Assembly (NCBI GenBank): GCA_017989775.1
Contig: JAGNPF010000024.1
Coordinates: 1 to 10,216, forward strand
DNA from: Flavobacterium sp.
GTDB taxonomy: Bacteria; Bacteroidota; Bacteroidia; Flavobacteriales; Flavobacteriaceae
Direction of reading: 5' to 3'
Length of the DNA stretch: 10,216 nt
In this document: one piece after another, positions 1 to 8,021 of the stretch
Position numbering within the stretch: the first letter of the stretch is position 1
How the letters are laid out: every line of letters begins with the position of its first letter
Notes under the pieces: generated by a model
Seen by the model: the letters and a program-made list of their open reading frames with translations, nothing else
What the model was told of the DNA's origin: nothing
The model's database searches: none
Made by a program: the position numbers and the translations under genes

Positions 1-1361
1 ATGTCCTTGGCACCACAATAACCCATACCGGCACGAAGTCCGCCAATGAATTGTTGCATGCTTTCGTTCAACTCACCTTTATACGGCACACGACCCACGA
101 TTCCTTCCGGAACCAATTTCTTCACGTCGTCTTCCACGTCTTGGAAATAACGGTCTTTCGAACCTTCCTGCATCGCTTCAACAGAACCCATTCCGCGGTA
201 TGACTTGAATTTTCTTCCTTCGAAAATGATGGTTTCTCCCGGAGATTCCATTGTTCCTGCCAATAACGAACCCAGCATCACGCAATCGGCACCTGCGGCA
301 ATCGCTTTGGGAATATCTCCCGTGTAACGAATTCCACCATCGGCAATTACGGGAACTCCTGTTCCTTTTATGGCTGCGGCAACTTCTAGAACGGCAGAAA
401 ACTGTGGAAAACCAACACCGGCAACGATTCTGGTTGTACAAATGGAACCAGGTCCTATTCCCACTTTTACGCCATCGGCACCATTTTCAACCAAATATTT
501 GGCGGCTTCTGGAGTGGCAATATTTCCAACAATCACGTCCAATTCCGGGAATTTGGCTTTCACGGCTTTCAAAACATCCACCACGCCTTTTGTATGTCCG
601 TGGGCAGTATCGATAATTACGGCATCCACTCCGGCGTTTACCAAAGCAGTGGCTCTTTCGACCGCATCGGCAGTAACACCCAAGGCGGCAGCCACTCTCA
701 AACGACCAAATTTGTCTTTGTTGGCATTTGGTTTTTGGGTCAATTTGGTAATATCCCTAAAAGTAATCAAGCCAACCAACTCGTTTTTGGCATTGATAAC
801 GGGCAATTTTTCGATTTTATGTCCTTGCAAAACTACTTCGGCTTGTTCCAAAGATGTTCCTTCGGCAACGGTAACCAAGTTTTCGCTTGTCATTATTTCG
901 ATAATCGGTCTTGTATTGTTTTTTTCGAAACGCAAATCCCTGTTGGTCACGATCCCTTTCAAAATTCTGTTCTCGTCCACAATTGGAATACCACCAATAC
1001 CGTATTCTTTCATTGCGGCTTTGGCGTCGGCAACAGTCGATGACAAAGGCAAGGTAACTGGATCGATAATCATTCCCGATTCGGCACGTTTTACTTTACG
1101 TACTTTGGTGGCTTGCTGCTCGATAGTCATATTTTTGTGCAAAACTCCAATTCCTCCTTCTTGTGCCATGGCAATTGCCATTTCACTTTCGGTAACGGTA
1201 TCCATGGCTGCGGACACAATTGGAACATTAAGCGTGATATTTCTGGAGAATTTTGATTTAATACTTACTTCGCGGGGAAGCACGTTCGAGTAATTTGGAA
1301 CTAATAGTACATCATCGTAAGTTAAACCTTCGCCGATAATTTTGGAGATGTGTGCGATCAT
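1..1361 (-). CDS. guaB: IMP dehydrogenase, 3' end cut by window edge
   Basis: It oxidises IMP to XMP with NAD+, the committed step of GTP synthesis, in the cytoplasm. Read from the ATG at 1359-1361 the frame is open to the window edge: 453 residues of a family that is usually about 490, so roughly the last 35-40 are missing. The N-terminus (MIAHISKIIGEGLTYDDVLL) is typical. Two CBS domains occupy about residues 97-150 and 155-210 within the (beta/alpha)8 barrel. The catalytic loop GPGSICTT carries the nucleophile Cys308. The phosphate-binding DGGIR is at 341-345, the flap Arg-Tyr dyad is R404-Y405 (SKDRYFQ), and GRVPYKG (423-429) and LRAGMGYCGA follow, as in bacterial enzymes. All key residues seen are intact. 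It is divergent from the P-type ATPase gene and has its own -7 promoter element. The plus strand opposite carries long non-coding open frames caused by codon bias. Confidence 0.97.
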   Translation of the reverse strand, partial: MIAHISKIIGEGLTYDDVLLVPNYSNVLPREVSIKSKFSRNITLNVPIVSAAMDTVTESEMAIAMAQEGGIGVLHKNMTIEQQATKVRKVKRAESGMIIDPVTLPLSSTVADAKAAMKEYGIGGIPIVDENRILKGIVTNRDLRFEKNNTRPIIEIMTSENLVTVAEGTSLEQAEVVLQGHKIEKLPVINAKNELVGLITFRDITKLTQKPNANKDKFGRLRVAAALGVTADAVERATALVNAGVDAVIIDTAHGHTKGVVDVLKAVKAKFPELDVIVGNIATPEAAKYLVENGADGVKVGIGPGSICTTRIVAGVGFPQFSAVLEVAAAIKGTGVPVIADGGIRYTGDIPKAIAAGADCVMLGSLLAGTMESPGETIIFEGRKFKSYRGMGSVEAMQEGSKDRYFQDVEDDVKKLVPEGIVGRVPYKGELNESMQQFIGGLRAGMGYCGAKD

Positions 1362-1391
1362 TGCAATTTGAAGTTGTAGTTAAATTGCGTG

Positions 1392-1399
1392 CAAATATA
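1392..1399 (-). promoter_or_regulatory. Bacteroidota -7 promoter element of guaB
   Basis: Read on the minus strand this is TATATTTG, a full match to the Bacteroidota -7 consensus TAnnTTTG. Transcription would begin near 1386, giving a leader of about 25 bases before the guaB ATG. No good TTTG lies at the usual 17-23 base distance; the nearest, in a T-run, is only 12 bases upstream. The -33 half is therefore weak or absent. No purine riboswitch-like structure is visible in the short leader. Confidence 0.5.
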
Positions 1400-1522
1400 G
1401 AAAATCTTAAGCAAAAAAACAGCTAAATTTCATAATAATTAATTAAATTGCAGGATGACCAGTTTATGGTTTTAAATTCCCTTAATCATTCGAAAGAGTG
1501 AAAAAAATTCGACACTGTTTCT

Positions 1523-4039
1523 ATGGAACAATCTAAACGCCCATTGGAAGGGCTCTCAGACGAAGAAGTCATCCAGTCAAGAAAAATAAACGGAGCCAAT
1601 TCGCTGGAACACAACAATGAAAACCATTTTCTTGCATCCTTGCTGGAAATGGTCAAAGAACCCATGTTTTTGCTTCTTTTGACAGCCACAAGCATTTATT
1701 TTATCACGGGAGATTATGGTGACGGAATTTTTATGACGGTTGCGATTGTACTGGTTTCCACCATTTCGCTCTACCAAGAATCCAGAAGCAGGAATGCCAT
1801 CGAATTGTTGAAAAAATTGTCGCAACCCAAAAGCAAGGTCATCCGAAACGGGGAAATCATCGAAATTCCGAGCGAAGAAATTGTAGTGGGCGACTTGATC
1901 CAAACCGAGGAAGGCACTTTCATCCCTGCCGACGGCATCATCATCCAATCCAATGATTTTTCGATAAATGAATCCATCCTAACCGGCGAATCGCTTAGTG
2001 TTTTCAAAAACGAAAAATCCGAAAACAACCAAGTTTTTCAGGGAACAATCGTCACGACCGGATTGGCAATTTGCGAAGTGACCGCCATTGGCAACCAAAC
2101 CCAATTGGGAAAAATCGGCAAAAGCCTGGAATCGATTGCCGAAGAAAAAACGCCTTTGCAAGTACAAATCGGTGATTTTGTGAAGAAAATGTCCATTATT
2201 GGTTTATTGTTTTTTGCCATCGTTTGGGGAATTAATTTCTACAATTCAAGACTGGTATTGGACAGTTTGTTGAAAGCACTTACCTTGGCCATGAGCATTA
2301 TTCCCGAAGAAATTCCGGTTGCTTTCACCACCTTCATGGCTTTGGGAGCTTGGCGATTGATGAAAATGGGAATCATCGTGAAACAAACCAAAACCGTGGA
2401 AACACTGGGAAGTGCCAACGTGATTTGTGTGGACAAAACCGGAACCATTACCGAAAACAAAATGAGTTTGGCACAATGGTACACCTTTTTGGATGATGAA
2501 ATCCATGGGGATTCCAATGAGGATGAAGATAAAAGATTAAACGAAAATGAACGTGAATTGCTCAGTCTTTCGATGTGGGCCAGCGAACCAATACCCTTTG
2601 ACGGAATGGAAATCGCATTACATGAAGCCTATTCCAAACTGGAAAACAAGGACGAACGCCCCAATTTCAAAATGGTTCACGAATATCCGTTGGGCGGAAA
2701 ACCCCCGATGATGACCCACCTTTTTGAAAACCAGACAGGAACCCGAATCATCGCCGCCAAAGGCGCACCCGAAGCCATAATGGCGTGTTCCAATCTTTCC
2801 GCAACCGACATTCAACAAATCAACAAAGCCGTCGAATCAATGTCGGAAAAAGGTTTTCGGGTTTTGGGAGTCGGCGTTTCTGAATTCAATGGGAACGACT
2901 TTCCCCAAACGCAGCAGGAATTTGCTTTTGTGTTCAAGGGATTGGTGGCATTTTACGACCCGCCGAAAGAGAACATCAAAACCGTTTTCGATGCTTTTTA
3001 CAATGCGGGAATCCAGGTAAAAATTGTTACCGGAGACAATGCCACCACAACCTCCACAATTGCCAAACAAATCGGCTTTCGAAATCCTGAAAACGCGCTA
3101 AATGGTGATGAACTAATGAAAATGAGCAAAGCAGAATTGAGGGAAAAAGTGATGGAAACCACCATTTTTACCAGAATGTTTCCCGAAGCGAAACTCAAAA
3201 TCATCAAAGCCCTGAAAGCCAACAACCAAATTGTGGTCATGACAGGCGACGGCGTAAACGATGGCCCGGCTTTAAAATCGGCACACATTGGAATCGCGAT
3301 GGGCAAAAAAGGAACCGAAATCGCCAAACAAGCCGCAAACCTCATCTTGGTAGATGACGATTTGGCCAAAATGATTGACGCCATCGCCATGGGAAGAAAA
3401 ATTTATGCCAACTTGAAAAAAGCCATTCAATACATCATTTCCATCCACATTCCCATTATCTTGATTGTTTTTATCCCATTGGTTTTGGGATGGGTGTATC
3501 CCAACATCTTTTCGCCGGTTCACATTATTTTTCTGGAAATAATCATGGGACCAACCTGCTCCATCATTTACGAAAACGAACCTATCGAATCCAACCTGAT
3601 GTCGCAAAAACCGCGACCGTTTACCACCACATTTTTCAACCTGAAAGAAATAACGATAAGCATCGTTCAAGGTCTGGTCATCACGTTGGGGCTTTTGTTT
3701 GTCTATCAACATTGCGTTCAAGAAAACTGTACCGAAAGTGCGACTCGAACCGTTATTTTCCTGACACTGATTGCTTCCAACATTTTCTTAACCTTGGCCA
3801 ATCGTTCTTTTTATTATTCGATTTTAACGACTTTGAAATACAAAAATAATTTGGTTTTGATTATTATTGGAATTACCATTTTAATCACTGGTTTACTGTT
3901 GTCCGTTCCCCTATTTTCTCAATTCTTCATGTTCGGAACTGTTACGACACCGCAAATAGGTTTGAGTATTCTGGTGGGATTTGTTTCGGTAATGTGGATT
4001 GAAATCTACAAAATATTCAAGCGAAGAAGCTCGAAATAA
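1523..4039 (+). CDS. P-type cation-transporting ATPase, P2-like, ion unknown
   Basis: An 838-residue inner-membrane ion pump driven by ATP. The order of parts is a cation-ATPase N-terminal domain (about 8-65, GLSDEEVIQSRKINGANSLE), TM1-2 (about 48-85), an actuator domain with TGES at 154-157, TM3-4 with PEEIP at 261-265, the phosphorylation site DKTGT with Asp304, a nucleotide-binding domain with KGAPE at 413-417, the hinge TGDN (503-506) and TGDGVNDGPAL (574-584), then TM5-10 to the C-terminus. The layout and length match P2-type (calcium-pump-like) bacterial ATPases, and there are no N-terminal metal-binding CXXC domains. The M4 glutamate is kept (E262), but the usual M5 and M6 ligand residues are replaced (see findings), so I do not assign the ion. 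ATG 1523 is the first possible start: an in-frame TGA lies at 1499-1501. There is no Shine-Dalgarno and no clear promoter. The gene faces the DUF5723-like gene tail to tail across 8 bp. Confidence 0.93.
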   Translation: MEQSKRPLEGLSDEEVIQSRKINGANSLEHNNENHFLASLLEMVKEPMFLLLLTATSIYFITGDYGDGIFMTVAIVLVSTISLYQESRSRNAIELLKKLSQPKSKVIRNGEIIEIPSEEIVVGDLIQTEEGTFIPADGIIIQSNDFSINESILTGESLSVFKNEKSENNQVFQGTIVTTGLAICEVTAIGNQTQLGKIGKSLESIAEEKTPLQVQIGDFVKKMSIIGLLFFAIVWGINFYNSRLVLDSLLKALTLAMSIIPEEIPVAFTTFMALGAWRLMKMGIIVKQTKTVETLGSANVICVDKTGTITENKMSLAQWYTFLDDEIHGDSNEDEDKRLNENERELLSLSMWASEPIPFDGMEIALHEAYSKLENKDERPNFKMVHEYPLGGKPPMMTHLFENQTGTRIIAAKGAPEAIMACSNLSATDIQQINKAVESMSEKGFRVLGVGVSEFNGNDFPQTQQEFAFVFKGLVAFYDPPKENIKTVFDAFYNAGIQVKIVTGDNATTTSTIAKQIGFRNPENALNGDELMKMSKAELREKVMETTIFTRMFPEAKLKIIKALKANNQIVVMTGDGVNDGPALKSAHIGIAMGKKGTEIAKQAANLILVDDDLAKMIDAIAMGRKIYANLKKAIQYIISIHIPIILIVFIPLVLGWVYPNIFSPVHIIFLEIIMGPTCSIIYENEPIESNLMSQKPRPFTTTFFNLKEITISIVQGLVITLGLLFVYQHCVQENCTESATRTVIFLTLIASNIFLTLANRSFYYSILTTLKYKNNLVLIIIGITILITGLLLSVPLFSQFFMFGTVTTPQIGLSILVGFVSVMWIEIYKIFKRRSSK

Positions 4040-4047
4040 AATCCTGT

Positions 4048-5442
4048 TTAATCGGGCGTATTTTTGTCGGAAAAAATGACATTGAATCCCAATTGAAAAG
4101 ACAAACTATTGGCTTTGCTGATATCCCGATATTCCAAAAGGTTGTCCGCAAGGACATAAAAATTGACTCTGCCAAGGGTGGTTGACAATCCCAAACCAAT
4201 ATTTTTGGACGAGAAAGAATCAACAGTGTAAGTGGCCTTCATTTCTAAAGAATCGAAAATCTGCCTTCTGTAATAGCCAGTCAAAGCCATAAGTGGAGTT
4301 CTTGGAGTAGTCATTGCAAACAATTGTGCTCCAACTGCATTTTTATATTTATTCTCAGTTCCACCAGAGCAGTTACAATCAGAACTTCTTCCATCGCCAA
4401 AAGAATATTGAATAGAAGAATTGAATTTCAAAGGGCGCCAAGTGGTGTATTTTGTATGCAAAGTATCTAAAGGAATCGCATCATTAAATTCGTCTAAAAT
4501 ATCATCCGAATTGTTTCCTAAAACAAAATCAGGAGTCAAACCGACGTAATTATAATAGCCTTTATAACTGTAACTTTCAATTTCCTTGGTGTGTTTTATA
4601 AATCCAATATCTATCAAACTGGCCGTAAATTGAAGGTTTTCTTTGGGATAATAAGTCAGTCCCAAATCCAGTCCTAATCCCAGATTGCCTCCTAGAAAAG
4701 TTTTCTTCATAATATCACTTTTGGCATTGCCCGAGTAATTATCGATGTAGTTGGTCAATCCAGAAGTTTGGACCAATGCGTTTGCCGAAATCACTTGGTC
4801 ATATATATTGGTAGTGCCTTGGATGGTATAAAAATAGCCTGAATTTTTAGTTGAACTAACATTAAAAATACTGGAATAAATCTTGCCTCGTGCTCCTAGA
4901 ATTAGCCTTTCATTTACCTTCTCATGAAAACCAAGATGAAAAACCGAAAGCAATTCGCCCCTAGCACTCAAATCGCCCATATCAAAAACTTTTCCCAGAT
5001 AATCTTTATTTCCGTCCAATGCTAAAATGGCGTAATCTTTTGGCATATAAGTCAAAACATCTAATTCTTGGTACATTCCGAAAGAAAAATATGAATTTTG
5101 CTGCCAATCGCCCAATTTAAATCCGCCACTAAAAATCTCAAATTGTTCGTTCAAAGCCACTTTATCATTTCGGGAAGTAGCAAATACTACATTGCGCAAT
5201 TTGGTATTAAAATCGACTCCATTATCGGCAAACAAATCATAAACCGAGAAACCACTTGAGTTTACATTGGCCGAAATTCCAGACAACAAAGGAAAGCCCA
5301 CAAACCAATTGTAATTGACATCCGAACCCGGATTAGACAACATCGATTGAGGCACAGAAGTGAAATTATATATGATTTGCTTGTTTTGAGAAAAACAACT
5401 AATGGACACTATTAAAATTAAAATTAAGCTACTTTTTCTCAT
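4048..5442 (-). CDS. Outer-membrane beta-barrel protein, DUF5723-like
   Basis: A 464-residue exported protein of unknown function. Residues 1 to about 19 form a signal peptide (MRKSSLILILIVSISCFSQ), with probable signal peptidase I cleavage around FSQ|N. The rest is rich in alternating aromatic and polar strands with glycine turns, ending in a strand-like segment (SLSFQLGFNVIF) as in outer-membrane barrels. The early part (VPQSMLSNPGSDVNYNW, then FPLLSGISANVNSSGFSVYDLF and the DNGVDFN stretch) resembles the Bacteroidota DUF5723 family from memory. A PorP/SprF-like barrel is the main alternative. A short loop carries two close cysteines (SDCNCSGG, about residues 355-362). Its ATG overlaps the stop of the upstream lipoprotein gene as ATGA, so the two are very likely translationally coupled and may work together at the outer membrane. 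The base composition looks more AT-rich than the neighbouring enzyme genes. Stop codon TAA at 4048-4050. Confidence 0.8.
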   Translation of the reverse strand: MRKSSLILILIVSISCFSQNKQIIYNFTSVPQSMLSNPGSDVNYNWFVGFPLLSGISANVNSSGFSVYDLFADNGVDFNTKLRNVVFATSRNDKVALNEQFEIFSGGFKLGDWQQNSYFSFGMYQELDVLTYMPKDYAILALDGNKDYLGKVFDMGDLSARGELLSVFHLGFHEKVNERLILGARGKIYSSIFNVSSTKNSGYFYTIQGTTNIYDQVISANALVQTSGLTNYIDNYSGNAKSDIMKKTFLGGNLGLGLDLGLTYYPKENLQFTASLIDIGFIKHTKEIESYSYKGYYNYVGLTPDFVLGNNSDDILDEFNDAIPLDTLHTKYTTWRPLKFNSSIQYSFGDGRSSDCNCSGGTENKYKNAVGAQLFAMTTPRTPLMALTGYYRRQIFDSLEMKATYTVDSFSSKNIGLGLSTTLGRVNFYVLADNLLEYRDISKANSLSFQLGFNVIFSDKNTPD

Positions 5443-5969
5443 TGAACAGAAAAATAAATGGTTCCATTTGAACGCATTTTTAGATGTCCTAAACTACTAT
5501 CTGTCAGCGGAATTCCGGGTATCAAAGCAATTGTAAAAGCTATTTTTTGAGTTTTTTTCAAAATATCAAGTTTCGCATTTTCAAAAGTTTCGGTATGTGT
5601 AATAGGAGAACTTGTATTAGCAGGAATAGCAATTGCAATTTGATACAACTTCGTATTATTGGCATCAAGAAAATACAAATTGGCAGTAAAAGCTCTGTTT
5701 ATGGTGTTGTTAAATTCAAAATACAACTCGGTTTTAATCAAATTATTAGTAAAATCTTGATCATCAAAAACTTTAAAATTCATCACATCACCCACCGCAG
5801 GTTGCTCTGTGCCACCAATGACAAACTGATTAGCCTGAATCTCAAAAGAGGCTAGACTGGCAACAACAATGGGCTCCAACTTCAGGTCATTGACCTGGTC
5901 GAAATCTAAATCACTGGAACACGATAGCGAAAAAACACAGACAAGAAATATTCCGAAAATTTTTTTCAC
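5439..5969 (-). CDS. Small predicted lipoprotein, GTG start
   Basis: A 176-residue protein of unknown function. A lysine-initiated hydrophobic signal ends in a lipobox, FSLSC, with Cys17 as the lipidated residue, followed by SSDLDFDQ. The acidic residues just after the cysteine loosely recall the surface-export signal of Bacteroidota lipoproteins, so surface display is possible but unproven. The remainder is beta-rich (for example IKTELYFEFNNTINRAFTANLYFL), suggesting an immunoglobulin-like or beta-sandwich fold; I recognise no named domain. The start is GTG at 5967-5969: it is the only usual start codon after the in-frame TAA about 10 codons upstream, and it places the signal peptide correctly. 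It begins 59 bp after the HMG-CoA lyase stop and overlaps the downstream barrel gene by an ATGA, so a shared envelope role with that barrel is likely. Confidence 0.75.
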   Translation of the reverse strand: MKKIFGIFLVCVFSLSCSSDLDFDQVNDLKLEPIVVASLASFEIQANQFVIGGTEQPAVGDVMNFKVFDDQDFTNNLIKTELYFEFNNTINRAFTANLYFLDANNTKLYQIAIAIPANTSSPITHTETFENAKLDILKKTQKIAFTIALIPGIPLTDSSLGHLKMRSNGTIYFSVQ

Positions 5970-6028
5970 GCGACTAAAACTTTGTAAAATTAAGAATTAG
6001 AACGAAGTTATTGGTTTTTTATTATTTT

Positions 6029-6892
6029 CTAATAAAAGGCTCCAAATATTTTTGTGGCTTCATTGTAGGCACTTTCAAAACTCATGGCACTTATGTTGGT
6101 AATTTCTTTTTTGGCGGTAAAATAAGACACCAATTTCTCCGTAGGCATGTTGCCGGTCAGGACATCCTTGGCCATCGGACAACCGCCAAAACCCTGAATG
6201 GCACCATCAAAACGACGACAACCCGAATGATAGGCTGCCTCCATTTTCTCGAACCATTTGTCGGGCGTGGTATGCAAATGAGCACCAAATTCAATCTTGG
6301 GGTATTGGGTAATTAGATGAGAAAACAAATATTGGATGGTCTCCGGGGTCGAACTGCCCACGGTGTCTGAAAGCGAAAGGATTTTCACTCCCATATTAGC
6401 TAATTTTTCTGTCCATTCGCCCACAATTTCCACGTTCCAAGGATCACCATAAGGATTCCCGAATCCCATCGATAGATAAACCACGACTTCTTTGTTGCTT
6501 TTGTCGGCCAACTCCAAAATTTCTTGTAAAGCTGTTACGGATTCGGCTATGGTTTTGTGCGTATTACGCATCTGGAAATTCTCGGATATCGAAAACGGGA
6601 AACCTAAATACTGAATGGTTTGGTGTTGCGAAGCGACAATTGCTCCTTGCGTATTGGCAATAATGGCCAACAATTTGCTTTTTGTTTGGGATAAATCCAA
6701 TTGTGCCAAAACTTCGGCGGTGTCCTGCATTTGCGGAATGGATTTTGGTGAAACGAAACTGCCAAAATCTATGGTATCAAACCCCACGCGCAACAACGAC
6801 TGGATGTAAGCCACTTTCCTGTCCGTGGGAATAAAAGTTTTTATGCCTTGCATGGCATCGCGTGGACATTCGATAAGTTTTATTGCTTCCAT
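6029..6892 (-). CDS. mvaB: Hydroxymethylglutaryl-CoA lyase
   Basis: It cleaves 3-hydroxy-3-methylglutaryl-CoA to acetyl-CoA and acetoacetate, the last step of leucine breakdown. The protein is 287 residues, a normal length for the bacterial enzyme with a single TIM barrel. Visible motifs are the N-terminal ECPRDAMQG (8-16), with R11 and D12 matching the catalytic Arg and metal-binding Asp; GAHLHTT with metal ligands H205 and H207; and the HMG-CoA lyase signature GFGGCPMA with catalytic Cys238. The ECPRDAMQ form differs from the commoner xVGPRDGLQ. Isopropylmalate and homocitrate synthases share the fold but are longer and lack the GGCP loop. The ATG at 6890-6892 must be the start, because ECPRD begins only seven residues later and no other start codon lies between it and an in-frame TGA. 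It has its own strong promoter just upstream. No other leucine-catabolic gene is adjacent. Confidence 0.93.
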   Translation of the reverse strand: MEAIKLIECPRDAMQGIKTFIPTDRKVAYIQSLLRVGFDTIDFGSFVSPKSIPQMQDTAEVLAQLDLSQTKSKLLAIIANTQGAIVASQHQTIQYLGFPFSISENFQMRNTHKTIAESVTALQEILELADKSNKEVVVYLSMGFGNPYGDPWNVEIVGEWTEKLANMGVKILSLSDTVGSSTPETIQYLFSHLITQYPKIEFGAHLHTTPDKWFEKMEAAYHSGCRRFDGAIQGFGGCPMAKDVLTGNMPTEKLVSYFTAKKEITNISAMSFESAYNEATKIFGAFY

Positions 6893-6899
6893 AGAAAAC

Positions 6900-6930
6900 C
6901 AAAGATAGGCAAAAGGTAATTTGCCACAAA
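6900..6930 (-). promoter_or_regulatory. Promoter of the HMG-CoA lyase gene
   Basis: On the minus strand TTTG (6927-6930) is followed by exactly 19 bases and then TATCTTTG (6900-6907), a full match to the Bacteroidota -33/-7 pattern. The -7 element ends only 7 bases before the ATG at 6892, so transcription would start at or within a few bases of the start codon, giving a leaderless or nearly leaderless mRNA. The -33 TTTG lies inside the first unit of the CACAAAG repeat. Confidence 0.6.
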
Positions 6931-6947
6931 GTCACAAAGACACAAAG
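6925..6947. repeat. Three tandem CACAAAG units, 8-bp period
   Basis: CACAAAG occurs at 6925-6931, 6933-6939 and 6941-6947, each pair separated by a single base. It fills most of the 59-bp gap between the pyrD stop and the HMG-CoA lyase start. It may be a dispersed intergenic repeat of this genome, a set of alternative -33 TTTG elements for the minus strand, or a binding site. The window holds no second copy that I noticed. Confidence 0.7.
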
Positions 6948-6951
6948 TTTC

Positions 6952-7971
6952 TTATAGATTTTCTAAAATCTTCTTGTTGATTTTCTTGATTAAAGCCGGT
7001 CCCTCGTAGATAAAACCAGTGTAGAGTTGAACCAGGCTCGCTCCTGCCTCCAATTTCTCCAAGGCATCTTCGGCCGAATGAATCCCTCCCACCCCAATGA
7101 TTGGAAAAGCTTTATTACTTTTTTCGGAAAGAAAACGGATTACTTCCGTGGAACGATTTTTCAATGGTTTACCGGACATTCCTCCCGTTTCCACTTTATT
7201 TGGCGATTGCAATCCTTCACGGGACAAGGTGGTATTGGTGGCAATGACTCCCGCAATTTTGGTTTCTTTGACAATATCTATAATATCCAATAATTGGGAA
7301 TCGGTCAGATCGGGAGCGATTTTCAACAAGATTGGTTTTTGTTTTGGCTTGGTCAAATTCTGGTTTTGCAAGGTTTGCAACAATTGTTTCAACGGCTCTT
7401 TTTCCTGCAGTTCACGAAGATTTGGCGTATTGGGAGAACTCACGTTTACCACAAAATAATCGACATAATCATACAGGGCGTCGAAACAAATCAAATAATC
7501 CGAAGTGGCTTCTTCATTGGGAGTCACTTTGTTTTTACCAATGTTTCCTCCTATAAGAACACCTTTATTTTTCTTTAAACGCTCAACAGCTTCTTGAACT
7601 CCGCCGTTGTTGAACCCCATTCGATTGATGATGGCACTATCTTCCACCAAACGAAAGATGCGTTTTTTGGGATTGCCCTCTTGTCCTTTTGGAGTAATGG
7701 TTCCTATTTCGATAAATCCAAAACCTAAATTGGACAATTCATTATACAAAGAAGCATCCTTGTCCATACCGGCTGCCAATCCCACGGGGTTTTTGAACTT
7801 CAACCCAAAAACTTCTTTTTCCAAACGTTTGTCGTTGACTACATATAATGCTCTAAAAAGAGATGGAATTCCCGGTATTTTGGATAGATTTCTAATCAAT
7901 GAAAAAGTGAAATAATGAACCTTTTCAGGATCAAAACAGAAAAATACAGGGCGGATAATTTGTTTGTACAT
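6952..7971 (-). CDS. pyrD: Dihydroorotate dehydrogenase (quinone), class 2
   Basis: It oxidises dihydroorotate to orotate in pyrimidine synthesis, using FMN and passing electrons to menaquinone or ubiquinone at the inner face of the cytoplasmic membrane. The 339-residue length and the N-terminal helical extension ([20 protein letters not shown]) mark the membrane-associated class 2 enzyme. Motifs in order are [13 protein letters not shown] (61-73), [14 protein letters not shown] (88-101), NRMGFNN (116-122), GGNIGKNK (141-148), [15 protein letters not shown] (175-189) with the catalytic base at Ser179 (class 2 uses Ser, class 1 Cys), LKIAPDL (216-222), ATNTT (244-248) and IIGVGGI (291-297), which with YTGF (317-320) binds the FMN phosphate. 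It looks intact. It is the first gene of the minus-strand block and has a promoter 20 bases upstream. The terminal TAG overlaps no neighbour; a 59-bp gap separates it from the lyase gene. Confidence 0.97.
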   Translation of the reverse strand: MYKQIIRPVFFCFDPEKVHYFTFSLIRNLSKIPGIPSLFRALYVVNDKRLEKEVFGLKFKNPVGLAAGMDKDASLYNELSNLGFGFIEIGTITPKGQEGNPKKRIFRLVEDSAIINRMGFNNGGVQEAVERLKKNKGVLIGGNIGKNKVTPNEEATSDYLICFDALYDYVDYFVVNVSSPNTPNLRELQEKEPLKQLLQTLQNQNLTKPKQKPILLKIAPDLTDSQLLDIIDIVKETKIAGVIATNTTLSREGLQSPNKVETGGMSGKPLKNRSTEVIRFLSEKSNKAFPIIGVGGIHSAEDALEKLEAGASLVQLYTGFIYEGPALIKKINKKILENL

Positions 7972-7990
7972 AATATGGATGATTGTGGTG

Positions 7991-8021
7991 CAAAAGTAAA
8001 ATTATCTATTCGATTTATAAA
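7991..8021 (-). promoter_or_regulatory. Promoter of pyrD
   Basis: On the minus strand TTTA (8018-8021), one mismatch from TTTG, is followed by 19 bases and then TACTTTTG (7991-7998), a full match to the -7 pattern TAnnTTTG. Transcription should start near 7985, leaving a leader of about 14 bases before the ATG at 7971. Confidence 0.55.

Noticed and set aside
370..1293. 307-codon open frame on the plus strand opposite guaB
   Set aside because: It is antisense to an intact, fully recognisable IMP dehydrogenase. Its translation is low-complexity and matches no family I know. It follows from the scarcity of Leu TTA/CTA and Ser TCA codons in guaB.
1412..1415. TTTG on the minus strand as the -33 element of guaB
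   Set aside because: It is only 12 bases from the -7 element, well short of the usual 17-23, and lies in a homopolymer run.
3272..3721. 149-codon minus-strand frame inside the ATPase gene, and similar ones around it
   Set aside because: These are shadows of the ATPase reading frame, with glycine/histidine/phenylalanine-rich nonsense translations. The sense protein carries all the family motifs.
6029..6892. Isopropylmalate or homocitrate synthase identity for the lyase gene
   Set aside because: The protein is too short at 287 residues and carries the HMG-CoA lyase GGCP cysteine loop, which those synthases lack.
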